DNA from: Candidatus Promineifilum breve
GTDB lineage: Bacteria > Chloroflexota > Anaerolineae > Promineifilales > Promineifilaceae
DNA: 64,000 nucleotides
Reading direction: 5' to 3'
NCBI RefSeq assembly: GCF_900066015.1
Contig: NZ_LN890655.1
Location: 2,892,726 to 2,956,725 of the forward strand
The first letter of the stretch is position 1, and each line of letters starts with the position of its first letter. A program made the position numbers and the translations under genes. Below the pieces are notes generated by a model. It made no database searches, was not told where the DNA came from, and saw nothing but the letters and a program-made list of their open reading frames with translations. Shown one piece after another: positions 26,006-33,223 of the stretch.

Positions 26006-26284
26006 CTATGCCAACTCCACTACTAACCGCTTTCCCACTGCCCGCGCCAACCGCTCTAGCGAGTCCAGCGTCACCGCCGTATTCTCCGGGTCGAGCAGAC
26101 GGTCCAGTTGGGAACGGCTGGTCTGCATGCGTTCCGCAAGTTCGGTCTTGGTCAATTGCGTTTCGGCCATGATGTCCTGAAGCTGAAGCGCCAGTAAGCG
26201 CTTGTGAGCCCGTGCGGTTACCTCTTCCAGGATACCTTCTTCGGCCAGAAAATCATCGAAATCGCTACCGGTGTACTGATTCAT
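26006..26284 (-). CDS. XRE-family antitoxin of a HigBA/Gp49-type pair
   Basis: 92 residues from ATG 26284; a longer open frame to 26434 overlaps the toxin and lacks support. GAAGGG upstream is a fair ribosome site. The helix-turn-helix is TKTELAERMQTSRSQLDRLLDPENTAVTLDSLERLARAVGKRL, as in antitoxins that accompany Gp49-like toxins. The toxin gene ends 4 bases upstream. It should neutralise the toxin and repress the operon. Confidence 0.85.
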   Translation of the reverse strand: MNQYTGSDFDDFLAEEGILEEVTARAHKRLLALQLQDIMAETQLTKTELAERMQTSRSQLDRLLDPENTAVTLDSLERLARAVGKRLVVELA

Positions 26285-26288
26285 TTTC

Positions 26289-26638
26289 TCACCCTTCCAG
26301 CCATAGATTCTTCCGCCGGCGGGCCAATTCCATTTCTTGTGGCGGTGTTTTCTGTGATTTCTTGCTAAACCCGTGTAACAAGGCCATTTCGCCTGCCCGA
26401 ACGGTGAAGACCATCCTCGCGATGCGTCCACCACCCAGATGACTGCGTACTTCCCAAAGCTCTGGCTCTAGCTTGCGCACAAGCGGCATCGCCAGCGGCC
26501 AGCGAAACTGCACCAATTTGACATCTTCCCCAATTACCTTGCGGTCGTCCTTTTCAAGTTCCTTCAGCCAACTCCTTACTGGTTCTTCTCCAGTTCTTGA
26601 ACGAAAGAAGACAACGTGTAGGATGGCTGATCGCTCAT
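26289..26638 (-). pseudogene. Gp49-like (RelE/HigB fold) toxin with an apparent 1-base frameshift
   Basis: The main frame reads VVFFRSRTGEEPVRSWLKEL ... GEDVKLVQFRWPLAMPLVRK ... LWEVRSHL ... ALLHGFSKKSQKTP, a nearly full Gp49-like RNase toxin. It has no start codon of its own in a sensible place. The expected N-terminus (MSDQPSYT) is present from ATG 26638 but in another frame; one extra base near 26615 would join the two into 116 codons. So the toxin is either inactivated, uses a rare start, or the base is a sequencing error. Confidence 0.7.
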
Positions 26639-26648
26639 GACCATGAAT

Positions 26649-26666
26649 TGTACCTTAAATGGTACA
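26649..26666. promoter_or_regulatory. Inverted repeat, candidate toxin-antitoxin operator
   Basis: TGTACC-TTAAAT-GGTACA, a perfect 6-base dyad with a 6-base centre, lies immediately upstream of the toxin start. This is the usual place for antitoxin-binding operators. Confidence 0.5.
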
Positions 26667-26748
26667 CAGATGCAACTCCCTTGTCCTTTTTCAAGACCTC
26701 GCTATACTAGCGCATTATTGAAACACCATTCCACCATGTGAACCAGAA

Positions 26749-26782
26749 GGTGCGACGCACTTCAGAAAGTGCGTCGCACCTG
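26749..26782. repeat. REP-like palindrome type A
   Basis: AGGTGCGACGCACTT and its complement around a 4-base loop, 24 bases before the KamA start codon. AAAGGAG follows it as the ribosome site. Confidence 0.85.
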
Positions 26783-26805
26783 AGACTCGATAAAGGAGCG
26801 CCCTC

Positions 26806-28209
26806 ATGCCCAAACCCACCACCTCCCCCCTGACCGACCCGGTCTACACCCGCGCCCCCTATTGGGCCGACGTGCCCGACGAACAGTGGATGGATTGGCG
26901 CTGGCAAATGTCCAACCGCCTCAATTCCGTTGACGAACTCGGCCGCGTCATCAATCTGACCGACTCCGAGCGGCGCGCCCTGACCGCCAAGGGGCTGTTC
27001 CGCGTCGATATTACGCCCTATTTCGCCAGCCTCATCGACCCCAACGACCCCCATTGCCCGGTGCGCAAGCAGGTCATCCCCACCGACCGCGAGATGGTGC
27101 CCTTCGAGTCGATGATGGAAGATTCGCTGGCCGAGGACAAGCATTCCCCCGTGCCCGGCCTCGTCCACCGCTACCCCGACCGGGTGCTGATGCTCATCAC
27201 CACCCAGTGCGCCAGCTATTGCCGCTACTGCACCCGCAGCCGCATCGTCGGCGACCCGACCCAGACCTTCAGCCGGGCCGACTTCGACGCCCAGATCGAC
27301 TACATCGAGCGCACGCCGCAAATCCGCGACGTACTGCTGTCCGGCGGCGACCCGATGGTGCTGGCCCCCAAGCTGCTGGATATGATCCTCGGCCGCCTGC
27401 GGGCCATCCCCCACATCGAGATCATCCGCATCGGCTCGCGTGTGCCCGTCTTCCTGCCCATGCGTGTGACGCCTGAGTTCTGCGACATGCTGGAGAAGTA
27501 CCACCCGTTCTGGCTCAACATCCACGTCAACCATCCCAAGGAGATCACGCCCGAGTTGGCCGCGGCCACCGACCGTCTGACCCGCGCCGGTGTACCGCTG
27601 GGCAACCAGAGCGTGTTGCTGGCCGGGGTCAACGACTCCGTCCACATTCAGCGCAAACTGGTGCATGATCTGGTGAAGATTCGCGTGCGACCGTACTACC
27701 TCTATCAGTGCGACCTGGTGGAAGGCTCCGGCCATCTGCGCACGACGGTCAGCAAGGGCATCGAGATCATCGAAGGGCTGCGCGGCCACACGTCGGGCTA
27801 CGCGGTGCCGACCTACGTCGTGGACGCCCCCGGCGGCGGCGGCAAAATCCCGGTCATGCCCAACTACGTCGTCAGCCAGGCCCCCGGCCGGGTCGTCCTG
27901 CGCAACTTCGAGGGCTTCATCACCACCTACACCGAGCCGCTTGACTACGACCCGCGCGAGATCGAGCACCAGGAAGCGCTCATCGCCCGGCGGCCGGAGC
28001 CGGGGCAGTCGGGTATATTGGGCCTGCTGGAAGGGGAGCGCATGTCGATCGAGCCGGAAGGCTTCGGCGACACCCACGCCCGCGGCGGCATTGAGCACCG
28101 CCTGCGCAGCGGCGACATCGCCCAAAAGTGGCAGCCCCTCGGCGTCGGCTCCGTCGAAGTCCATAAGCCCCGCGAGCGCCTGTCTTCGGGCAATAGCAAC
28201 GAAGAATAA
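26806..28209 (+). CDS. kamA: Lysine 2,3-aminomutase (KamA, radical SAM)
   Basis: 467 residues, slightly longer than the roughly 420 of clostridial enzymes. The radical-SAM cluster motif is CASYCRYCTR. LLSGGDPMVL and IRIGSRVPV follow. The PLP lysine lies in DAPGGGGKIPVMPNY. Asp residues in YQCDLV and VVDAPG, which bind the substrate amino group in lysine 2,3-aminomutase, are both kept, favouring lysine over glutamate as substrate. It makes L-beta-lysine for lysine fermentation or as precursor of the solute N-acetyl-beta-lysine. No acetyltransferase (AblB) or other lysine-degradation gene is adjacent. AAAGGAG precedes the ATG. Confidence 0.92.
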   Translation: MPKPTTSPLTDPVYTRAPYWADVPDEQWMDWRWQMSNRLNSVDELGRVINLTDSERRALTAKGLFRVDITPYFASLIDPNDPHCPVRKQVIPTDREMVPFESMMEDSLAEDKHSPVPGLVHRYPDRVLMLITTQCASYCRYCTRSRIVGDPTQTFSRADFDAQIDYIERTPQIRDVLLSGGDPMVLAPKLLDMILGRLRAIPHIEIIRIGSRVPVFLPMRVTPEFCDMLEKYHPFWLNIHVNHPKEITPELAAATDRLTRAGVPLGNQSVLLAGVNDSVHIQRKLVHDLVKIRVRPYYLYQCDLVEGSGHLRTTVSKGIEIIEGLRGHTSGYAVPTYVVDAPGGGGKIPVMPNYVVSQAPGRVVLRNFEGFITTYTEPLDYDPREIEHQEALIARRPEPGQSGILGLLEGERMSIEPEGFGDTHARGGIEHRLRSGDIAQKWQPLGVGSVEVHKPRERLSSGNSNEE

Positions 28210-28213
28210 GAGG

Positions 28214-28278
28214 TATCATCCGCAGATTACGCAGATTGCGCAGATTTAAGAAAATTTCTTAAATCTGCACAATCTGCG
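28214..28278. repeat. GCAGATTAC 9-mer inverted hairpin
   Basis: ATCCGCAGATTACGCAGATT arrayed forward, then TTAAATCTGCACAATCTGCG in inverse sense. It fills the spacer between kamA and the IclR gene; the next ATG follows without a Shine-Dalgarno sequence. Confidence 0.75.
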
Positions 28279-28292
28279 GATCACTTTTCTTT

Positions 28293-29051
28293 ATGAATGA
28301 GACGATTCCCGGCACCCAGGCCATCCGCCGCGCCGTGGCCCTGCTCAAGGCCTTCGACGACGACCACCCCGCGTGGAGCCTGTCGGAGTTGGCGCGCGAG
28401 ATGGGGCTGAACAAGACCACCGCCTACCGCCTGCTGTCCGCGCTGGAGCGCGAGGGGCTGCTCGGCCGCGCGCCGGATGAGCGCTACGTCCTCGGCCCGG
28501 AGATCGTCGTCCTGGGCGGCCGGGCGCTGCGGGCCAACAACCTGCGCGCCGTGGCCCGGCCGGAGCTGGAGCGGCTGGCCGAGGAGACGCGCGAGACGGC
28601 CTCGCTGGAAATCCTGTCTGGCCACGAGATGCTGGTCATTGATGAGATCGTCGGCGGCCATCTGATGAGCGGCGTGCCCGACCTCGGCAGCCGCTGGCCG
28701 CTCCACGCCTCGTCCACCGGGCTGGCCGTGCTGGCCTTCCGGCCCGACACGGATGAGCTGTTGCCGCGCGTCCTGACGCCCGTCACGCCGGCCACCCTCA
28801 CCGGCCGCGTCCCCCTGCGCGCCGAACTGGCCTGCATCCGCGCCCGCGGCTACAGCATCGCCGACGAGACGCTCGAGCACGGCCTCATCGCCCTGGCCGC
28901 GCCCATCTATGACCACGACGGCCGGGTGGTCGCCGCCCTCAGCGTCGCCGGGCCGAAGCTGCGCCTGACGGCTGAGTGTGTGCCCACCATTGGCGACGGC
29001 GTCCGCGCGGCGGCCGAGCATGTGTCGGCGCGGCTTGGCTATCGGCGCTAA
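28293..29051 (+). CDS. IclR-family transcriptional regulator
   Basis: 252 residues, the family length. The N-terminal winged helix (AIRRAVALLKAFDDDHPAWSLSELAREMGLNKTTAYRLLSALEREGLL) is followed by an effector domain with LHASSTGLAVLAF and IADETLEHGLIALAAPIYDHDGRVVAALSVAG, both typical of IclR. It binds DNA as a dimer or tetramer and responds to a small metabolite. It lies just after kamA in the same direction, so control of kamA or lysine metabolism is possible but not shown. Confidence 0.88.
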   Translation: MNETIPGTQAIRRAVALLKAFDDDHPAWSLSELAREMGLNKTTAYRLLSALEREGLLGRAPDERYVLGPEIVVLGGRALRANNLRAVARPELERLAEETRETASLEILSGHEMLVIDEIVGGHLMSGVPDLGSRWPLHASSTGLAVLAFRPDTDELLPRVLTPVTPATLTGRVPLRAELACIRARGYSIADETLEHGLIALAAPIYDHDGRVVAALSVAGPKLRLTAECVPTIGDGVRAAAEHVSARLGYRR

Positions 29052-29084
29052 TGTCATCTGGTGTCTATGCTTTTTGTTAATATA

Positions 29085-30010
29085 ACCCAAGTTGCTACCC
29101 TAGGACATAATGCAAGCTAAGGCCCAGGACGAACAGGACGACCTTCATCTCAAAACCAGCGGCGGTCACGGCATGAATGCTCTTGGGCATGCAACGCTGG
29201 ATCAGGCTGCCTGCCGTCTCAACGACTTTGCGCTTGGCACTAATCAAGGTGGTCAACCACGCTGGGTGGGGACGCTTGGAGTTCTTCTTGCGCAGGGGCA
29301 AGAGGTGAATGCCTACCTGGGTCAGTTCGTCTTCAATGCGATAGTCGTTGTAGGCCTTGTCGGCATAGACATGCGAGCCTTCCGGCAAGTCAAAGTTGAA
29401 CAACTGCAAGCCGGTGACATCGCCACAGCTAGCGGGGGTCAGGAAGAACTCGACCGGCTGACCGTGGGCGGTAACCATCAGATGGAGCTTGAGGCCATAG
29501 TAGTACCGGCGCTTACTGGCCTGATAGCCGCGATACGCCTCGCCGTCATAGAGACGAACGCGGATGACGCGGTACGGGTCACACGCGGCCACCGGAAAGG
29601 TGTCCAGAGCGTACCACGACGCCTCGTTCTGCGCCTTCCACTCCTCGGCCAACGTCTCAAAGAGGCTCAGCAAGAGCGGCATGACCCGTCGCAGACGGCG
29701 ATTCAGCCGGCTCCGACTCACCATCAGGGGCATGTAACGTGGCTCGGCCAGCATCACCCGTGCCCGCTCGATGATGCCGCCGAAGTACCGCGCAGCCACA
29801 ATGGCTACGGTCATCACTTCGGCGTCAATCAGGCGGCGTTGGCGGTCTTCGACGTGGTTCATCGCTTTCAAAAAGTCGTCACACAGACAGTAAATGGTTA
29901 TGATCTCGGTGTCCATGAATTACTCCTGGTTGGTTGCGGACATTGGCGTGTTACCAACCACTAGGATAGTTCATGGACTCCTTTTTGTTAAACAAGGTAG
30001 CAACTTGGGT
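29085..30010. mobile_element. Complete IS982-family insertion sequence
   Basis: The element is 926 bp. Terminal inverted repeats begin ACCCAAGTTGCTACC at both ends (15 identical bases, one mismatch, one more match). It is flanked by a 7-bp target duplication TAATATA at 29078-29084 and 30011-30017. One intact transposase gene is inside on the minus strand. Intact ends and duplication suggest recent insertion. Confidence 0.92.
29095..29916 (-). CDS. IS982-family DDE transposase
   Basis: 273 residues, close to the family norm. ALDTFPVAACDPYRV supplies the first catalytic Asp, VYADKAYNDYRIEDEL the second, and AKRKVVETAGSLIQ the Glu region, as in IS982 transposases. No frameshift is visible, so it is probably active. 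The start ATG 29916 lies 94 bases inside the right terminal repeat. Confidence 0.9.
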   Translation of the reverse strand: MDTEIITIYCLCDDFLKAMNHVEDRQRRLIDAEVMTVAIVAARYFGGIIERARVMLAEPRYMPLMVSRSRLNRRLRRVMPLLLSLFETLAEEWKAQNEASWYALDTFPVAACDPYRVIRVRLYDGEAYRGYQASKRRYYYGLKLHLMVTAHGQPVEFFLTPASCGDVTGLQLFNFDLPEGSHVYADKAYNDYRIEDELTQVGIHLLPLRKKNSKRPHPAWLTTLISAKRKVVETAGSLIQRCMPKSIHAVTAAGFEMKVVLFVLGLSLHYVLG

Positions 30011-30078
30011 TAATATAGGCAGACAATAGAAGGCTCCCCCAGCCCCCAATCTTCTAATAATCAAATCAGTGCTGAATG

Positions 30079-30087
30079 TGGTAAAAT
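30079..30087 (+). promoter_or_regulatory. Extended -10 promoter of the PIN toxin-antitoxin pair
   Basis: TG-G-TAAAAT about 35 bases before ATG 30122; GAGGTG at 30108-30113 is the ribosome site. Confidence 0.4.
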
Positions 30088-30121
30088 ATCGTCTAATCAT
30101 TTCGCTTGAGGTGATGACAAG

Positions 30122-30346
30122 ATGCTGGCGACCATCGAAATAGAACTGGACGAGCAAACCGCGCAAGCCTATATCAATGCCCCGCTGGATGCCCAGGAAA
30201 AACTTCGGGCGTTACTCAACGTTTGGATGCGAGAATTCGAAGAGCCGACATCTGAATTTGGTCTACTTATGGATCAGATCAGTGACAATGCTATCGCGCG
30301 AGGGCTGACGCCGGATATTTTAGAGTCCCTTCTCGATGACGAGTGA
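30122..30346 (+). CDS. Putative antitoxin of PIN-type pair
   Basis: 74 residues, acidic. The N-terminus is an amphipathic strand-helix (MLATIEIELDEQTAQAYINAPLD) and the C-terminus is Leu/Asp-rich (LTPDILESLLDDE). Size, charge and an 11-bp overlap with the PIN gene fit an antitoxin. It lacks a clear DNA-binding motif, though the N-terminal strand could belong to a ribbon-helix-helix-like fold. Confidence 0.75.
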   Translation: MLATIEIELDEQTAQAYINAPLDAQEKLRALLNVWMREFEEPTSEFGLLMDQISDNAIARGLTPDILESLLDDE

Positions 30347-30758
30347 ACTCCGATTCGTTTTCGATACGAACTCCGTCGTCAGTGCAGTTCTCTTAAAGCA
30401 GTCTGTCTCCCGACGAGCATTTGATCGCGCTCGCGAATCGGGCAAACTGCTTGTCTCGGTGGAAACGCTATCTGAGTTGGCCGATGTGCTTCGACGAAGC
30501 AAATTCAACAAGTACATTTCCGAACGGGAGAGGCAACTATTCTTGGCTGCCTATATACGGGAAGCCATCCTGATTGAGCCAACGGAAGTCATTCAGGCTT
30601 CCCGCGATGCCAACGATGATAAATTCCTTGAATTAGCTGTCAGTGGCCTTGCCACGTTGATTGTGACTGGTGATCGCGATCTGCTTGTGTTGGCTCCATT
30701 CCGAGGAATACCCATTTTGTCGCCAGGCGAATTCCTCACGTATTCCTTGGACGATTGA
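30336..30758 (+). CDS. PIN-domain toxin (COG1569-type)
   Basis: 140 residues. FVFDTNSVVSAVL gives the first catalytic Asp, ETLSELADVL the Glu, and DANDDKFLELAVSGLATLIVTGDRDLL the remaining acids of the PIN nuclease site. LAPFRGIPILSPGEFL is the typical C-terminus of the 'putative toxin, PIN family' group. It would cleave RNA when released from the antitoxin encoded just upstream. Confidence 0.88.
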   Translation: MTSELRFVFDTNSVVSAVLLKQSVSRRAFDRARESGKLLVSVETLSELADVLRRSKFNKYISERERQLFLAAYIREAILIEPTEVIQASRDANDDKFLELAVSGLATLIVTGDRDLLVLAPFRGIPILSPGEFLTYSLDD

Positions 30759-31010
30759 TCATCAGGTGATTCTGGATGAATAGTCGAGCCAAGTAAAAGG
30801 ATTACCATATCTGAAAGTCGCGCGCCTATGGGCTTAAGACCACAGTCCATACCCGCTTGACAATTCCCCTCCGCAATGAGTATTATCTAGTTCGATTGCC
30901 GCCGGTCTCGTCAAGGCTTGTCTTGTCTAGGGTGATAAGGGAAAAATTAACATGTCAGCATCAACGTGGTCAGCCTCTGCACCCATCGTGCGCCTCAGTG
31001 CCCCGTGCCT
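30759..31010. other. Spacer before the FGE-SIR2-STAND operon
   Basis: About 250 bases with no supported gene. A short frame from ATG 30952 (19 codons) ends at the TGA overlapping ATG 31011 and could be a leader peptide, but no conservation can be judged. No strong promoter was picked out. Confidence 0.35.
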
Positions 31011-32090
31011 ATGAGCATGCCCACGACGAACGCGCCCTACCTCCACGACCTGCTGCGCCAGATCGACAGCCTCTTCTCCCTTGAAGACGTCCAAACCCTC
31101 TGCCTGTCGCTCGGCTTCGATTACGAGAACCTGCCCGGCCGCACCCGCGAAGGTCTCATCCGCGAGCTGATGCGCTGCCTCCTCGACCAGGATCGCCTGC
31201 AAGCGTTGGTCGACCTGGCCCGCGTCCAGCGCCCGGCCGTTGCCTGGGCCGACGTGCCGGCCGATTTGCCCTTTATCACCGGCGACCCCTTCGACGAACA
31301 ACAATACCGCCGCCTGGACTTCGAGCCGGAGATGGTGCGCGTGCCGGCCGGGCCGTTCCTCATGGGCAGCGACAACGATACCCCGGCCGAAGCGCCGCGC
31401 CATTCGGTCACCCTGCCCGCCTTCGCCATTGCCGTCTACCCCATCACCAACGAGCAATACGCGCGCTATCTGCGCGACGCCCGCCGCGCCGCCTCGCCTC
31501 TGCTGCTGTGGGACGGCAACCGCCCGCCCGCCGGCCGCCTGCGTCATCCGGTCACCGGCGTCACCTGGCACGAGGCCATCGATTACTGCCGCTGGCTGGC
31601 CCAGCAGACCGGCCGCCCCTACACACTGCCCACTGAGGCCCAATGGGAAAAGGCCGCCCGCGGCTCCGACGGCCGCGTCTTCCCCTGGGGCGATGAGTGG
31701 CTGCCCGACCGCGCCAACACCGCCGCCGACATCACCCCCGTCGATGCCTTCCCCGCCCAGAGTATCTACGGCGGCCGCGATCTGGTCGGCAACGCCCGCG
31801 AGTGGACGCTCAGCGCCTGGGGCAGTGATCCGCGCGTCCCGGATCCGCTCTTTGCCTACCCGTGGCGGGAGGATGAGCGCAACGACCCGGAGCAGCCGAA
31901 TGCGGTGCGGCGGGTCTTTCGGGGCGGCCGCACTCTTGCTCCCCTGCTCCCCCGCCCCCCTGCTCCCCTGCCTCTTCACCCCTACCGCTGCAGCGCCCGC
32001 GACGCTTTCCTGCCCGACAAGGCCGGGCCGTCCGGCAACCGCCACGGTTTTCGCGTGGCCCTGACCATTGAACAAGGGCGGCAACGATGA
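31011..32090 (+). CDS. Effector-associated domain (EAD) + FGE-sulfatase-fold protein
   Basis: 359 residues from ATG 31011. Residues about 8-75 (LLRQIDSLFSLEDVQTLCLSLGFDYENLPGRTREGLIRELM) resemble the small death-like effector-associated domains of bacterial conflict systems. Residues 105-355 are an FGE/SUMF1 (C-type lectin) fold: EMVRVPAGPFLMGSD, YPITNEQYARYL, HPVTGVTWHEAIDYCRWLA, LPTEAQWEKAARG, GNAREWT, GFRVAL. The copper-site cysteines of true formylglycine-generating enzymes are not seen. A GGGGAGCA-type array (31928-31978) inserts a Pro/Leu-rich loop after RGGR. The stop overlaps the SIR2-like gene by 4 bases. Confidence 0.8.
   Translation: MSMPTTNAPYLHDLLRQIDSLFSLEDVQTLCLSLGFDYENLPGRTREGLIRELMRCLLDQDRLQALVDLARVQRPAVAWADVPADLPFITGDPFDEQQYRRLDFEPEMVRVPAGPFLMGSDNDTPAEAPRHSVTLPAFAIAVYPITNEQYARYLRDARRAASPLLLWDGNRPPAGRLRHPVTGVTWHEAIDYCRWLAQQTGRPYTLPTEAQWEKAARGSDGRVFPWGDEWLPDRANTAADITPVDAFPAQSIYGGRDLVGNAREWTLSAWGSDPRVPDPLFAYPWREDERNDPEQPNAVRRVFRGGRTLAPLLPRPPAPLPLHPYRCSARDAFLPDKAGPSGNRHGFRVALTIEQGRQR
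31928..31978. repeat. In-frame CCCCTGCTC array in the FGE-like gene
   Basis: CTCCCCTG/CTCCCCCG units, one arm only, encoding LAPLLPRPPAPLPLHP in the loop after the conserved RGGR. Confidence 0.75.
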
Positions 32091-33223
32091 GCCGACAGCG
32101 CCTGAAGGAATGGACCGAGCAGAAGCGCAAGGAGCAGCAGGAAGCTGAGCCGGCCGACATCTGGAGCGAACTCGCCCCGCGCATCGCCGACGGGCAGATC
32201 ATCCCCATCGTCAGCAACTCGATCTATCAGGACCTCGTCTTCGCTTCGCTGCTGGCCGAGCCTGAACCGGGCGCGACCAAGGGGGATGCCACCGGCGCCA
32301 ACGATCTGAATTACAACGCCGAGGATATTTTGGCCGATGCCTGGGCCACCGACGTCGGCTTTCCGCTGCCTGAGCAACATTGGCTGCCCCGGGTGGCCCT
32401 CTTCGTGCGCGTCGCCCGCAGCAAGACCACGCGTGAGGCCAAGGCCACCTATCTCAACTTCCTCAAGGATACGCTGACCTTCCTGGCCCGCACCGAGGGC
32501 AAGGCCGATGCCGCGACCCTGGACGAGATTGGCGCTGACCGCGAGCGCTACAGCTTCACCGAGGTGGCCGCCGAGTTGGGCTATCCGGTCGCCGGCAAAT
32601 CGCCCAACCCCATCGACCTGCTGGCCCAGCTCAACCTGCCCATCTACATCACCACCAGCCATTTCGATTTTTTGGAGCGGGCCATCCGCGCCAACGGTCG
32701 CGAGAACGTGCGCACCCAGGTCTGCTTCTGGTCGGGCGAACCGACGAAATGGGCCGACCCATCGCACAAGACCGATTTCGATTTTGAGCCGACCGAGGCC
32801 ACACCGCTGGTCTACCACGTCTTCGGTTTGGAGACTTATCTCGAATCGATGGTGCTGACCGAGGATGATTATCTCGATTTTCTCAGCACGCTGGCCCGCG
32901 ATACCAGCTCGGAAAATCGCATCATGCCCCCCTATCTGCAAAAGGCCATCGCCAAGTCGTCGCTGTTGATGCTGGGCTACCGGCTGCGCGACTGGGAATT
33001 TCGCGTCATGTTTCGCGGCCTCATCCGCCCCTCCACGCTGCGTGAGTTCAATCTGGCGATCCAGATGGATTTGCACCGCCAGAGCGCCCGCGCCACGGCC
33101 GAACAGATCAAGGCTTATCTGGAAAAGTATCTCCTCGACAACGCCAACTTCACCGTTTCCTGGGATTCCCCCCAGGCCTTTATGAATCGCCTGTGGGAAG
33201 AGTGGCAAGAATGGCGACGCTAG
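32087..33223 (+). CDS. Divergent SIR2-like protein of a STAND conflict operon
   Basis: 378 residues. After a charged N-terminus comes a Rossmann-like core: GQIIPIVSNSIYQD at the GAGxS position, LPIYITTSHFDFLERAI at the TTNYD position, LVYHVFGLETYLESMVLTEDDYLDFL at the HG position, and SSLLMLGYRLRDWEFRVMFRGLI at the end. These match SIR2-type NAD-processing domains of bacterial defence proteins, but the glycine loop and catalytic Asn are changed, so NADase activity is uncertain. It overlaps its neighbours at both ends (4 and 13 bases), showing tight co-translation. Confidence 0.75.
   Translation: MSRQRLKEWTEQKRKEQQEAEPADIWSELAPRIADGQIIPIVSNSIYQDLVFASLLAEPEPGATKGDATGANDLNYNAEDILADAWATDVGFPLPEQHWLPRVALFVRVARSKTTREAKATYLNFLKDTLTFLARTEGKADAATLDEIGADRERYSFTEVAAELGYPVAGKSPNPIDLLAQLNLPIYITTSHFDFLERAIRANGRENVRTQVCFWSGEPTKWADPSHKTDFDFEPTEATPLVYHVFGLETYLESMVLTEDDYLDFLSTLARDTSSENRIMPPYLQKAIAKSSLLMLGYRLRDWEFRVMFRGLIRPSTLREFNLAIQMDLHRQSARATAEQIKAYLEKYLLDNANFTVSWDSPQAFMNRLWEEWQEWRR

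Noticed and set aside
26806-28209. Glutamate 2,3-aminomutase as the KamA homologue's identity
   Set aside because: Both substrate-binding Asp positions of lysine 2,3-aminomutase are kept (CDLV and VVDAPG).
29085-30010. IS element possibly interrupting a gene
   Set aside because: Joining the flanks across the TAATATA duplication gives no open frame; the insertion is intergenic.
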